64,000 nucleotides of DNA from Lysinibacillus fusiformis (GTDB lineage: Bacteria; Bacillota; Bacilli; Bacillales_A; Planococcaceae): positions 1,054,001-1,118,000 of the forward strand of contig NZ_PDFK01000001.1 of NCBI RefSeq assembly GCF_002845985.1. The letters are read 5' to 3'. A model generated the notes under the pieces. That model was not told where the DNA came from, did no database searches, and saw only the letters and a list, made by a program, of their open reading frames with translations. The translations under genes and the position numbers were made by a program. Shown here piece after piece: positions 20,927 to 30,281 of the stretch (its first letter is position 1; the number at the start of each line of letters is the position of its first letter).

Positions 20927-23086
20927 CTATTGATCAAGAATTTTATCTACTTGTTCAATGGGCATTGGCTTATAATAAAAATAGCCTTGTCCTACTGTAC
21001 AGCCTAGTGCACGTAAAATTTCTACCTGCTCTTCCGTTTCAATGCCCTCTGCAACTGAAATCATCCCTAAGTTTAATGCCAACTGAATAATGGAGCGTAC
21101 AATCGCAAGCGTTGCCGCATCTTCAATCGCATTAATAAAGCTACGATCAATCTTTAATTCAGTGAAGGGTAGCTGTTGTAGATAGCTTAATGATGAAAAA
21201 CCTGTTCCAAAATCATCTACTGATGTTTTAAAACCATAGCTTTTTAATTCTTGAATAATTTTAAAGGCAGATTGAAAGTCTACTAAACCAATATTTTCAG
21301 TCACCTCTAAAATAATATAGCTAGGGTCAATATTATATTTTTGAACAAGTTTCAGTGTATCCTGAACGAAATGCGTATAGTAAAAATGATCAGGTGAGAT
21401 ATTAACTGCAATTTTCACTAATTTCTTTCCTAGCCGTTGACGTTCTGAAAGCCATGAAAGCACAGTCTCTAAAACAAGAACATCTATTTCCAGAACCTTC
21501 CCGGTACTCTCAGCTACTGGAATGAAGATGGCTGGTGACACAAAGCCTAGTTTTGGAGAAATCCACCGTGCCAGTGCCTCAATACTGTGTATTTCACCAT
21601 TACGTAAGTCTACCTTAGGCTGTAAATGGACTGTAATTTCTTTATTTTTGATTGCTTGTGATAAATGATTTAAAACCGTCATTTTCTGTATAAGCACATC
21701 ATTTTTTTCTGTTGTAAAAATTTCAGTATGTGTACCTGGTCTATCAATTGCAAAGGAAAGAGCATTATCAGCAAAGCGAATCGCATCAATGATTTTTGTG
21801 TCATTATTATAGGAAGCGATTCCTGTTTTTAGCGTGATATAGATTTGCTTTCCCCCTATAATAAAGGGCTGACGAATTGTTTCCTTTATCCGCTTATCAT
21901 ACTCCTGTAAATTTTCATTGTGTGCCAACGTAGACATAATAAGACTAGAGCTTGTAAATCTAGCAACATATTCATTATCTTCTGGCTTGTCTTGCTCCAA
22001 TCTTTTAGCGAGTTGCCTTAAAAGCTCATCTCCAACCTCACGCCCGTAAAGTTCCACCACTTGATGAAATTCACTTGGTTTTAATATTTTGATAAAACCG
22101 CTTAAACCATGCTCCACTTCTTTTTCAATCGAATTAACAAAGCTATGACGATTAGGTAGACCCGTTGTAATATCCGTGTAGGCTAAATCCCAAATTTTTT
22201 TTTGAGTTCGAGCATAGGTAACAGCCAACGCAACAAGTGACCCCATTTTTTGAAGCATATTTTTAAAAGACATTTGGTCGCTTCGTGTTTTTTGAAAATA
22301 GATCGAAAATAGCCCTATCACTTGCCGTTGTTGATTGCGTATAGGTACAAACCATCCATACGGCTTTTCAAATAATGTAGCATATTGTTTATGTTCCTCA
22401 GGGATATTTACTTCATCTAAATTTTCCACGAGCCTAGCATTTCCTGATTGCATTACTTCAATAAAAAATGCATTGTTTTCACAGCATCTTGGCACACTTT
22501 CCTCCGGATCATTACCTGTGAAAACTTGTAATTGATTGGACTCTGTTTTTACCAGAACCATACTTGCAATATTCGGCGTAAAAAAATCATCCAGTCCACG
22601 GCAAATAATTTTCATCTTTTGTTCAAGAGTGCTATCTCGCTCGATGGCCTTATACATATCATTTTCTAATCTCATGAGGAAGTCTTCAGTACGGTAATAC
22701 GTTACATCCTTCACAAGCACTAAAACATATTTCGTACGATTAGCCTCATTGCAAAATGGTAATGCTTGTATCTCTGCCCAAAAGGGCGATTTATTAATGC
22801 CATTATGATAGAGCTTTGCCTGGACCATTATGCCGTTATGTATTTTTTCTTTTATCATTTTTATGGTTGTCTTTTTTTCATCTATAGAGAGCCATGAAAA
22901 ATAATCAGTATTTAGGATTTGTGAACGCGAAGCATTTGTAAGCATACAAAATGAATCATTACACGCTAGTATGCCATGATGATTTGTCGCATCAAAAATA
23001 ACGTAGCTTTCTTTCGAATTATCCCCTAATTTACGAATGCTACTTAATAAAACATCATTTTCTATGTCTAATGATTTAGTGACCAT
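20927..23086 (-). CDS. PAS-GAF-(degenerate GGDEF)-EAL cyclic-di-GMP phosphodiesterase
   Basis: A 719-residue soluble signalling protein. An N-terminal PAS fold (about 20-130), a GAF-like region (about 145-295), then a GGDEF domain (about 310-460) in which the active-site GGDEF is replaced by TSSSL after VARF, so cyclase activity is not expected. The EAL domain (about 475-719) looks active: IEALARW, NISPDHF, LEVTEN, SVDDFGTGFSSLSYL, LKIDRSF and AEGIETEEQ keep the metal-binding and catalytic residues. It probably hydrolyses c-di-GMP to pGpG. The ATG at 23086 follows GGAGG. It is absent at this site in B. subtilis, lies between glyA and upp and has its own terminator. Confidence 0.9.
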   Translation of the reverse strand: MVTKSLDIENDVLLSSIRKLGDNSKESYVIFDATNHHGILACNDSFCMLTNASRSQILNTDYFSWLSIDEKKTTIKMIKEKIHNGIMVQAKLYHNGINKSPFWAEIQALPFCNEANRTKYVLVLVKDVTYYRTEDFLMRLENDMYKAIERDSTLEQKMKIICRGLDDFFTPNIASMVLVKTESNQLQVFTGNDPEESVPRCCENNAFFIEVMQSGNARLVENLDEVNIPEEHKQYATLFEKPYGWFVPIRNQQRQVIGLFSIYFQKTRSDQMSFKNMLQKMGSLVALAVTYARTQKKIWDLAYTDITTGLPNRHSFVNSIEKEVEHGLSGFIKILKPSEFHQVVELYGREVGDELLRQLAKRLEQDKPEDNEYVARFTSSSLIMSTLAHNENLQEYDKRIKETIRQPFIIGGKQIYITLKTGIASYNNDTKIIDAIRFADNALSFAIDRPGTHTEIFTTEKNDVLIQKMTVLNHLSQAIKNKEITVHLQPKVDLRNGEIHSIEALARWISPKLGFVSPAIFIPVAESTGKVLEIDVLVLETVLSWLSERQRLGKKLVKIAVNISPDHFYYTHFVQDTLKLVQKYNIDPSYIILEVTENIGLVDFQSAFKIIQELKSYGFKTSVDDFGTGFSSLSYLQQLPFTELKIDRSFINAIEDAATLAIVRSIIQLALNLGMISVAEGIETEEQVEILRALGCTVGQGYFYYKPMPIEQVDKILDQ

Positions 23087-23299
23087 CCAATCCCTCCATC
23101 TCTATCACTTCATCCCATTTCCATTGTACATAAAATTCAAATAAATTTTCACCTTTATGAAAAAAAACTTCTTTTCTAGGACATTATCTGTCCTTAAACC
23201 CTACTTATCTATTTTATGTAAATTTATTCAAAAACAAGATGATTATTCTATTTTTTCGGAAAAAATATGTTTTTTATAGTTTAGTCCTAAATTCACAAA

Positions 23300-23345
23300 A
23301 TAAAAGGCTGTATTTAAAGTAACAAATGTACTTTAAACACAGCCC
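23300..23345 (-). terminator. Terminator of glyA
   Basis: On the minus strand GGCTGTGTTTAAAGTA pairs with TACTTTAAATACAGCC (one mismatch) and is followed by TTTTATTTT. It lies about 10 bp after the glyA stop. Confidence 0.92.
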
Positions 23346-23355
23346 TCTCATTCTA

Positions 23356-24597
23356 TTATGCGTATAATGGGTGTCTATCTGTTAATGCTTTTACACGATC
23401 TTTTGCTTCTGCTTTAACTGCTTCATCTTCAGGATTTTTAAGAACCGCAGCAATAATTGCTCCAACTTCTTTCATATCTTCTTCTTTAAAGCCGCGAGAA
23501 GTAACAGCTGGCGTACCGATACGAATACCAGAAGTAACAAATGGCGATTCTGTATCGTAAGGAATTGTGTTTTTATTCGTTGTAATACCTACTTCATCTA
23601 GTGCATGCTCTGCTACTTTACCTGTTAAACCAAGTGATTTTACATTTAACAGTAATAGGTGGTTATCTGTACCACCAGAAACGATTTCAACGCCTTCAGC
23701 AATTAGTACTTCAGCTAAAGCTTTGGCATTCGCTTTAATTTGCTTTGCATAGTCTTTAAATTCTGGTTGTAATACTTCGCCAAATGCTACAGCTTTTGCA
23801 GCAATGACATGCATTAATGGACCACCTTGAATTCCTGGAAATACAGATTTATTTAATTTTTGCTCCCATTCTTTTGAAGCAAGAATTAAACCACCACGTG
23901 GTCCACGTAATGTTTTATGCGTTGTTGATGTAACAAAATCAGCATACGGCACTGGTGATTGATGTTCACCAGCAGCTACAAGACCAGCAATGTGTGCCAT
24001 ATCCACCATGAAGTATGCACCCACTTCGTCTGCGATTTCACGGAATTTAGAGAAGTCAATTTCACGTGGGTAGGCAGAAGCACCAGCAACGATCAGTTTT
24101 GGTTTATGTTCTAATGCTTTTTGACGTACATCTTCATAATCGATTACTTGATTTTCTTTCGTTACACCATATTCCACAAAGTTATATAGGATACCAGAGA
24201 AGTTTACTGGAGATCCATGTGTTAAGTGACCACCATGAGAAAGGTTCATACCAAGAACTGTGTCACCTGGTTCTAAAATTGTATGGTAAACAGCCATGTT
24301 TGCTTGTGCACCAGAGTGTGGTTGTACATTAGCATATTCTGCTCCAAAAATTTCTTTCACGCGATCACGTGCAATATTTTCTACTACGTCTACATGTTCA
24401 CAACCACCGTAGTAGCGTTTACCTGGATAGCCTTCAGCGTATTTATTTGTCAGTACTGATCCTTGTGCTTCCATAACCGCTTCGGAAACAAAGTTTTCAG
24501 ATGCAATCAATTCAATATTTGCTTGTTGACGTTTTTTTTCTGCAAGAATTCCGTCTAATACTGCTTTGTCTTGTACTGCTAATTTTTCATATGCCAT
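23356..24597 (-). CDS. glyA: Serine hydroxymethyltransferase
   Basis: A 413-residue PLP enzyme converting serine and tetrahydrofolate to glycine and 5,10-methylene-THF, the main source of one-carbon units. The PLP lysine is Lys228 in [36 protein letters not shown] and [14 protein letters not shown] are family signatures. The ATG at 24597 has a GGAGG site upstream. It follows ywlG by about 58 bp, as in B. subtilis. Confidence 0.97.
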   Translation of the reverse strand: MAYEKLAVQDKAVLDGILAEKKRQQANIELIASENFVSEAVMEAQGSVLTNKYAEGYPGKRYYGGCEHVDVVENIARDRVKEIFGAEYANVQPHSGAQANMAVYHTILEPGDTVLGMNLSHGGHLTHGSPVNFSGILYNFVEYGVTKENQVIDYEDVRQKALEHKPKLIVAGASAYPREIDFSKFREIADEVGAYFMVDMAHIAGLVAAGEHQSPVPYADFVTSTTHKTLRGPRGGLILASKEWEQKLNKSVFPGIQGGPLMHVIAAKAVAFGEVLQPEFKDYAKQIKANAKALAEVLIAEGVEIVSGGTDNHLLLLNVKSLGLTGKVAEHALDEVGITTNKNTIPYDTESPFVTSGIRIGTPAVTSRGFKEEDMKEVGAIIAAVLKNPEDEAVKAEAKDRVKALTDRHPLYA

Positions 24598-24655
24598 GTT
24601 TGAAAAAGCCTCCTAAAGTATCGTTAATTATCTATACCACTTATAATAAGGGTAC

Positions 24656-25198
24656 TTATTTATATATTGCACGTTCTCCGCCAATTAGCTTTGGACGTGT
24701 TGTTGCAACCGTAACAATCGCTTCTCCCACCATTTTCACTGATGTTCGAACGGGAACAGCTACTGCTTTCAAATGCATACCAATTAATGTTTGTCCAATA
24801 TCAATACCTGCATGTGCCTGTATTGTTTCAACAACCACTGGATTAGCAAATTGTGTATAGGCATAAGCAGACATCGATCCACCTGCTGTACGTACTGGAA
24901 CTACTGCTACTTCATCATAGCCAAATCGTTCAGCCGTCGATGCCTCCATAGTAATAGCGCGGTTAATATGCTCACAGCCTTGGAATGCTAAATGTAATTG
25001 ATGTTTCGATGCAAATTCTTGTAACGGCTCATAAATGGCTTCAGCTATTTCCAATGCCCCTGCTGTGCCAATTTTCTGACCAATCACTTCAGATGTAGAG
25101 CACCCTACAACAAAAATTGTATGAGGTCGTAACGTTACCTGCTCTTCAAACTCACTGAGTAACTGAGTCAAATGCGTTCGTATTTGTTTTACTACCAT
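24656..25198 (-). CDS. ywlG: UPF0340/DUF436 protein YwlG
   Basis: A 180-residue soluble protein of the conserved TIGR01440 family between rpiB and glyA. Motifs FVVGCSTSEVIGQKIGTAGA and FQGCEHINRAI carry the conserved Cys and His residues. ATG 25198 was chosen since AAGGAG is 9 bp upstream; the earlier in-frame start overlaps that site. The function is unknown. Linkage to ribose-5-phosphate isomerase and SHMT is strongly conserved in Bacillales and hints at nucleotide or one-carbon metabolism, but that is inference. Confidence 0.88.
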   Translation of the reverse strand: MVVKQIRTHLTQLLSEFEEQVTLRPHTIFVVGCSTSEVIGQKIGTAGALEIAEAIYEPLQEFASKHQLHLAFQGCEHINRAITMEASTAERFGYDEVAVVPVRTAGGSMSAYAYTQFANPVVVETIQAHAGIDIGQTLIGMHLKAVAVPVRTSVKMVGEAIVTVATTRPKLIGGERAIYK

Positions 25199-25284
25199 TA
25201 AGCTCAGCTCCTTCATCTATATCCATTAAAATCATGCCATATAGGACATCCTTGACGAATGCCATATATGGAATCATGAAACAA

Positions 25285-25722
25285 TTATTGCTCTAGCTCA
25301 GCAATTTTTTCTATGCGGCGTGTATGACGGCCACCTTCAAACTCTGTTTCTAGCCAAGTTTGGACGATTTCACGTGCAAGGCCTGGACCAATGACACGTT
25401 CACCCATGGCTATAATATTTGAGTCATTATGGCAACGTGTTGCCTTGGCACTGAATACATCATGCACTAATGCACAACGAATGCCCTTCACCTTATTAGC
25501 AGCAATGGACATACCAATTCCTGTGCCACAAATTAAAATACCTTTATCAAATTCTCCATTAGCAACACCTTCAGAAACAGGTTTTGCATAATCAGGATAG
25601 TCTACTGAATCCGCAGATTGTGGACCAAAATCTTCGTAGCTAATATGAAGTTCATCTAATAGCTGCATAATCTCACGACGTAAGTTGTTGCCTCCGTGAT
25701 CAGAAGAAATTGCTATTCTCAC
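25285..25722 (-). CDS. rpiB: Ribose-5-phosphate isomerase B
   Basis: A 145-residue RpiB/LacAB-family isomerase interconverting ribose-5-P and ribulose-5-P. The substrate-binding SSDHGG is at the N-terminus, the active Cys lies in ILICGTGIGMSIAANK, and KATRCHNDSNIIAMG follows. The GTG at 25722 is used because AGAGGG lies about 6 bp upstream and it gives the canonical VRIAISSDHGG start; a long upstream in-frame extension is rejected. Length matches B. subtilis YwlF. Confidence 0.94.
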   Translation of the reverse strand: MRIAISSDHGGNNLRREIMQLLDELHISYEDFGPQSADSVDYPDYAKPVSEGVANGEFDKGILICGTGIGMSIAANKVKGIRCALVHDVFSAKATRCHNDSNIIAMGERVIGPGLAREIVQTWLETEFEGGRHTRRIEKIAELEQ

Positions 25723-26027
25723 TGGGTTCCCTCTTTTCGAATTATAGTCACCCTTAGTGTACCACTTCTTTCTGAAGAATAACATGATTTTTCTTGTTTT
25801 TTTATGCTGATTTCTCCTGAAAGACGAACATTTATTGTATATTAACATAAAAATATTCACTTTTAAACTCGTTTTTCTGTGGATAATGTGAATATCATGT
25901 TAATAAGTTCGGATAAAGGTCCTTTGTTGTAATATTCCATCTTCTGAAGTTTTTTTAGCTTTTCACTTACGATGGACATAAATACTTTGACAGAGTGTGA
26001 TCTTAAGATGGAAGCTCTCTAATAAAA
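25723..26027. other. Gene-free stretch between the chemoreceptor and rpiB
   Basis: About 300 bp, AT-rich. A long imperfect inverted repeat is present: TTAACAT...AATATTCAC at 25842-25860 against GTGAATAT-CATGTTAA at 25888-25903. A DnaA-box-like TGTGGATAA (25878-25886) lies in the loop. The rpiB promoter is presumably here. Confidence 0.4.
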
Positions 26028-26078
26028 AAGGCTATACATAAATCCGATTTTACGTCGCATTTATGTATAGCCTTTAGA
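26028..26078 (-). terminator. Terminator of the chemoreceptor gene
   Basis: On the minus strand AAAGGCTATACATAAATGCG pairs with a matching arm ending GGATTTATGTATAGCC, followed by TTTTTTATT. It starts immediately after the stop codon. Confidence 0.92.
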
Positions 26079-26079
26079 A

Positions 26080-27363
26080 CTATGCTTGTCTATCAAATTG
26101 TTGAATCATCTTATGCAATGCTTCCGATTGCTTTTTCAAACTTTGAGCCAAATGCTCTACCTGCTCGATAGCATAAGCTTGCTCTTCAGCGGCGCTACGA
26201 ACTTCCTGTGCACCTGCTGACGTTTCTTCAGCAATGGCTGCAACTTCTTGTGATTGGCGAGCTGTCGTTTCAATATTATGCATTTGCTGTTCAATTAACG
26301 AGGAAATTTCAACAATTGCTGTTGCCATTTCATGTACGTTGGAAGCCATACCTTCAACGGCTGTCGTTGTTTCAGAAACGCGATCAGCTTCCTTCGTCGC
26401 AAATGCTACTTGTTCATTCATTTGTTTAACAACTACCTCTACATTTTGCTGCATGGACTGAATTAAAGCTGTAATACCTTGGACAGCTTTCGCACTTTCA
26501 TCAGCCAAACCGCGAACTTCCTCAGCTACCACTGCGAAGCCCTTTCCATGCTCTCCTGCTCGTGCTGCTTCAATCGAGGCATTTAATGCCAGTAAATTTG
26601 TTTGTGCCGCAATGTCACCAACTAAACTAATAATCCGTTCTACTTGGCCAGCATTTTCTTCAAGTGCATGAATACTTTTTAGTGCCTCATTATTACCTGT
26701 AGCAATTTGCTGAATACTATTCACTAATATTTCGATGGCCTTTGTTGTTGTCGATAAATTATGTAGAATCTCTTTTGATTGTGATGCTGATGCTTCTGCT
26801 CTACTATTTACTTCTGTTGCAAGAGCTCGCACATCTTCAATAGCTTCGGCAGTGTCTTGTACAGCTGTTGCAGATGCTTCTGCTCCTGCAGATATATGCT
26901 TCACAGTAGAGGCAATTCCTTCTGCCTTTCTAGTTGCCACTCCCGCCTCATCAGATAGCTGAATAATTGATTGATTTGTTTGCTGAAAGTTTTGATCGAT
27001 ACTTTCCACCATTTGACGCAGATTTAACACCATTTGTTGGAACGCCTCAGCAACGGATCGAATTTCATCATTTGTTTTAGGCATTTGTACATCCTGTCCA
27101 ATTTTCCCCTCAGCTACAAGGATTGCTGAATGTTCGAGCTGCTGTAAAGGTTTGATTAAGATCACGCTTAACAACGCCGCTAATATACCTGACCATATAA
27201 TACCTAATGCGTAGGTAATTACCTCAAAAACCATTCGATTCGTGTCTGGGAAGAAAGTAGGTTGTAAAAACTCAATGAATATAAAACTGACACTGTAGGT
27301 GATAAGCGCAAGTACACTAACAAATAATACCAATTTAAGCCGTAAACCAAATTGTTTTTTCAT
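26080..27363 (-). CDS. Methyl-accepting chemotaxis protein with minimal extracellular loop
   Basis: A 427-residue transducer. Two membrane helices (about 9-30 and 46-68) enclose only about 15-18 outside residues, so there is no periplasmic-type ligand domain. A HAMP segment (about 69-120) precedes the long cytoplasmic coiled coil. The signalling tip [36 protein letters not shown] is intact. It should control CheA through CheW, perhaps sensing membrane or energy state. ATG 27363 follows GAGGGG; the upstream in-frame start overlaps the ywlE stop. It is inserted between ywlE and rpiB, which adjoin in B. subtilis. Confidence 0.92.
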   Translation of the reverse strand: MKKQFGLRLKLVLFVSVLALITYSVSFIFIEFLQPTFFPDTNRMVFEVITYALGIIWSGILAALLSVILIKPLQQLEHSAILVAEGKIGQDVQMPKTNDEIRSVAEAFQQMVLNLRQMVESIDQNFQQTNQSIIQLSDEAGVATRKAEGIASTVKHISAGAEASATAVQDTAEAIEDVRALATEVNSRAEASASQSKEILHNLSTTTKAIEILVNSIQQIATGNNEALKSIHALEENAGQVERIISLVGDIAAQTNLLALNASIEAARAGEHGKGFAVVAEEVRGLADESAKAVQGITALIQSMQQNVEVVVKQMNEQVAFATKEADRVSETTTAVEGMASNVHEMATAIVEISSLIEQQMHNIETTARQSQEVAAIAEETSAGAQEVRSAAEEQAYAIEQVEHLAQSLKKQSEALHKMIQQFDRQA

Positions 27364-27371
27364 AGGGCCCC

Positions 27372-27812
27372 TCAATTCTTTTCAAGTTTTTGTATTAATT
27401 GATCAACTAATTCCTTTAATTCTGCAAATGTTGCTTCATATATTGCTTTATTGCCACCATAAGGATCTACTACATTTTCCAGACTGCCCTCATTTGTATA
27501 TTCTTTCAAGGTAAATACTTTATGTTCAGCTTCTGGATAATTTGAAATCACGGCGTCTTTGTGAGCAGTCGTCATCGTTAAAATTAAGTCTGCCCATGCC
27601 ATTTCTGTCATTGATAATTGCGTTGCAAAATGCTGATGTGACATTTGCGCTTCATTTAACACTTGTTGTGCATGTGCTGACATTTGTGCATTTGGCATGG
27701 CATAAATACCTGCTGAGCGCACCTCTACATTGTTGATTTGTTTATGTTTTAAAATAACTTCTGCCATCGGACTGCGACAAGTATTGCCTGTACAAACAAA
27801 TAATATTTTCAC
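27372..27812 (-). CDS. ywlE: Protein-arginine-phosphatase YwlE
   Basis: A 146-residue low-molecular-weight phosphatase. The P-loop CTGNTCRS places Cys7, Thr11 and Arg13 as in B. subtilis YwlE; Thr at position 11 is the residue known to favour phosphoarginine over phosphotyrosine. The general acid lies in VVDPYGG. It opposes the arginine kinase McsB in protein quality control. GTG 27812 ([11 protein letters not shown]) was chosen, since GGAGAG then has 8 bp spacing; a GTG three codons earlier lies too close. It follows mntP. Confidence 0.92.
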   Translation of the reverse strand: MKILFVCTGNTCRSPMAEVILKHKQINNVEVRSAGIYAMPNAQMSAHAQQVLNEAQMSHQHFATQLSMTEMAWADLILTMTTAHKDAVISNYPEAEHKVFTLKEYTNEGSLENVVDPYGGNKAIYEATFAELKELVDQLIQKLEKN

Positions 27813-27834
27813 ACTTATCACTCTCCAATTTCAT

Positions 27835-28332
27835 TTATTGTTGAATAGCTAGAATGCTCATGATAATAAATATAACGCCAGCAGCTATTTGAATTTTATT
27901 GCCAAAAAATACTTGGCTTCTACGGGCAATGACTAATGAACCATAAGCGCAAATTAGAGCGCTCAAGCCTGCACTCATGATAAAAATAGTTTTTTCTAAG
28001 TTAAGCATACCAAAAGAAACACTAACTGAAAAGGTATCTAGGCTTGCAGTCACAGCCAAAATTACAGGTGATATTGTTACTTTTTCATCTCGATGAGAGA
28101 ATAATAGTAAATGCATACCAATACAAAATAATAAAATACTTGAAATCCATTGTCCCCATTCTAATAGAAATCGAACTAAATAGCTTCCTAGCTCAAAGCC
28201 TAATAACGGGAAAAGCATATGCAATGCTGCTGTCCATAATGACAAAAATAAGCGATATCTAACATTTGGCAGTAAGACATATAGACCAATCACATCAACA
28301 GACGTTAGTATACCTGCAAGAATTCCCTGCAA
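27835..28332 (-). CDS. mntP: MntP-family manganese efflux pump
   Basis: A 165-residue membrane protein with six predicted helices arranged as two similar halves. The second half carries the conserved Asp-containing TASLDTFSVSVSFGM; the first half has TSVDVIGLYVLL in the equivalent place. MntP exports Mn2+ and prevents manganese poisoning. Translation starts at TTG 28332, 7 bp after AAGGAG. The position between ywlE and ywlC equals B. subtilis ywlD. The N-terminal motif diverges from the usual DAF, so specificity is a little less certain than family membership. Confidence 0.8.
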   Translation of the reverse strand: MQGILAGILTSVDVIGLYVLLPNVRYRLFLSLWTAALHMLFPLLGFELGSYLVRFLLEWGQWISSILLFCIGMHLLLFSHRDEKVTISPVILAVTASLDTFSVSVSFGMLNLEKTIFIMSAGLSALICAYGSLVIARRSQVFFGNKIQIAAGVIFIIMSILAIQQ

Positions 28333-28444
28333 GAACGCACTCCTTCTCTCCCTAATATTTTATCATTTTATGCTCGAAAATACATTATTATCATAATTGT
28401 CCACAATAGTTTTTCTTTTATATTTTGTAATGATAAACAAAAAG

Positions 28445-28479
28445 GACAAAAGACATGATTTATATCAATGTCTTTTGTC
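28445..28479 (-). terminator. Terminator of ywlC
   Basis: GACAAAAGACAT (28445-28456) and ATGTCTTTTGTC (28468-28479) are perfectly complementary, and on the minus strand the stem is followed by CCTTTTTGTTT. Confidence 0.92.
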
Positions 28480-28504
28480 GCTAATGTACCTGAACTATAT
28501 TCAT

Positions 28505-29542
28505 TTATAATGAATACCATTTGCCTCCAGAGGCCTTTTCAAGTCTATTCATGATAGCTGCTCCTACACCTTCTGTTGAGGTTGTTGTTGCTAATATAAT
28601 GGTAGCGGCGGTTTTATCACATGCTCTAAGTGCATTGTATAAGTTCGCACCCATTTCTTGTTTACTTCCAACTTCACCAATTGAGAAGTAAAAATCAGCT
28701 TTGATATCTTCAAAATTCACTGGTGCAAGCAATGCTACTACATGTCCTTCTCGCTGCATTCGCTGAACAGCCTCGCTGACTTTCTCATAATGACAATCTA
28801 TTAAATACACAGGAGCATTTGGAGCATAATGTGTATATTTCATGCCTGGTGCTTTAGGCGTTGTTTCTAGCTTCTGCTCTATATTGGTTGGTTGAATAAC
28901 GGGACCTATCTTCGCCTCAAGCATTTCCTTTGTAATGCCACCTGGACGTAAAATTACTGGAGGTTCATGTGTCACATCTAACACAGTAGATTCGAGCCCA
29001 ATGCCTGTAGAACCTCCATCCAAAATATAAGGTATGTATCCTCCCAAATCATCTAATACATGGACTGCCTCTGTAGGGCTTGGTTTACCGCTACGATTGG
29101 CACTTGGTGCAGCAAGCGGTTTTTGAAGCTGCTGTAGCAATGCGAGTGCTACTGGATGATTCGGCATTCGAATGCCCACTGTTGATAACCCAGCTGTGAC
29201 ACTTTGTGCTAAAACATTTGGCTTTGCTGGCATTACAAGCGTTAAGGGGCCGGGCCAAAAGAAATCCATGCACTGTTTGGCTACTTCAGAAATTTGATCG
29301 ATATAAATGGCTACTTCCTCTTTTGTCCCCACATGGACAATTAAAGGATTATCTGAAGGTCGGCCTTTTGCTTCAAATATCTTTTTCACTGCCAAATCAT
29401 TTGTGGCCACTGCTCCTAAGCCATAAACCGTTTCTGTCGGAAATGCTACTACCTCTCCCGCATTTAAGATATCCACAGCTTGTGTATAATTAATCTGACT
29501 ATTCACATTACTGTCCACAACCTTGCAAACGGTTTCCATCAT
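28505..29542 (-). CDS. ywlC: L-threonylcarbamoyladenylate synthase (Sua5/YwlC)
   Basis: A 345-residue two-domain Sua5 protein. The YrdC domain (about 15-210) carries PTETVYGLG, KGRPSDNPLIVHV, WPGPLT and APSANRSGKPSPT; the C-terminal Sua5 domain (about 245-345) includes APGMKYTHYAP, the linker that closes over the active site. It makes threonylcarbamoyl-AMP from threonine, bicarbonate and ATP for t6A37 in ANN-decoding tRNAs. Two adjacent ATGs (29542 and 29539) are both compatible with AAGGTAGG. It lies between mntP and spoIIR as in B. subtilis. Confidence 0.95.
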   Translation of the reverse strand: MMETVCKVVDSNVNSQINYTQAVDILNAGEVVAFPTETVYGLGAVATNDLAVKKIFEAKGRPSDNPLIVHVGTKEEVAIYIDQISEVAKQCMDFFWPGPLTLVMPAKPNVLAQSVTAGLSTVGIRMPNHPVALALLQQLQKPLAAPSANRSGKPSPTEAVHVLDDLGGYIPYILDGGSTGIGLESTVLDVTHEPPVILRPGGITKEMLEAKIGPVIQPTNIEQKLETTPKAPGMKYTHYAPNAPVYLIDCHYEKVSEAVQRMQREGHVVALLAPVNFEDIKADFYFSIGEVGSKQEMGANLYNALRACDKTAATIILATTTSTEGVGAAIMNRLEKASGGKWYSL

Positions 29543-29640
29543 TAAAACCTACCTTCAATTATTGGTTTTTACTGAATTATCCACATAATGTTTATAACTT
29601 ACGAAAAAATGTGTATAAGTTGTCTGAATTTGTGCACAAT

Positions 29641-30231
29641 TCATTCAAAAAGTCCTTTAATCCATTCCCATATAAAGAATGTTACTTGCTCTTTTTCTTC
29701 TTTTACTTCTTCTTTTACTTCTTCTTTTTCAGGCTCACAAATAGATGGGAAGATACTGCACCACCAGTTATCCCCACGTGCATCACCAATCTTCACAACA
29801 ATCGAGTGATACACATTTTGTGGATAGAGTACAGCACCTTGTCTTTTTGGTGGAAATAAGTTATCCCCAATGACAATCTGTGTATCCATCTGTGGATAAT
29901 TTTCGCTCAATTCTGTTTCAATTTGTTGTTTTAGCGAAAGAATTTGCTCACTCCCTACATTGCCAGCAGTGGCTACTTGCATAAAGTATGGCTTTAATTC
30001 TTGGACAAGCTGCTCTTTCTCTAGCTGATCTTGTGTCGTATTACTGTTCGCAATAACACGTATACGAAAATCGTTTTCTTGCTCATCATTGGTAGCTTCC
30101 TTGGCAAAGCCTACTAATGATGGAATATATAAAATACATAATTGTAAAGCAATCGCGATTAATACTAGTCTAGCAAAAGCTAGAAAGATATTTTGTTTAG
30201 GTAATCTAATAATCTTGTATTCATTTAACAT
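29641..30231 (-). CDS. spoIIR: Stage II sporulation protein R (SpoIIR)
   Basis: A 196-residue forespore-made signalling protein that triggers SpoIIGA to process pro-sigma-E in the mother cell. It has an N-terminal signal/anchor helix (about 15-42), a central domain with FRIRVIANSNTTQDQ, and the signature ARGDNWWCSIFPSIC. The C-terminus adds an acidic low-complexity tail with repeated KEEV before FFIWEWIKGLFE, a variable feature. The ATG at 30231 follows GGAGGG. A sigma-F-type promoter overlaps the end of prmC. Confidence 0.94.
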   Translation of the reverse strand: MLNEYKIIRLPKQNIFLAFARLVLIAIALQLCILYIPSLVGFAKEATNDEQENDFRIRVIANSNTTQDQLEKEQLVQELKPYFMQVATAGNVGSEQILSLKQQIETELSENYPQMDTQIVIGDNLFPPKRQGAVLYPQNVYHSIVVKIGDARGDNWWCSIFPSICEPEKEEVKEEVKEEKEQVTFFIWEWIKGLFE

Positions 30232-30251
30232 ATAAATCCCTCCTTGCTCAA

Positions 30252-30281
30252 CATTGTTGGCAAGATTAAGAAACTTTATAC
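30252..30281 (-). promoter_or_regulatory. Sigma-F promoter of spoIIR
   Basis: On the minus strand GTATA (30281-30277), a 15-bp spacer and GCCAACAATG (30261-30252) fit the sigma-F consensus GYATA / GGNNANAHTR with one mismatch. The -35 lies inside the prmC stop region. This agrees with the known forespore expression of spoIIR. Confidence 0.65.

Noticed and set aside
24066..24332. 88-codon plus-strand frame inside glyA
   Set aside because: Antisense shadow of a strongly conserved gene; no ribosome site.
29577..29585. DnaA box TTATCCACA near spoIIR as part of a replication origin
   Set aside because: Single scattered 9-mers occur by chance in AT-rich DNA; there is no cluster and no dnaA/dnaN neighbourhood.
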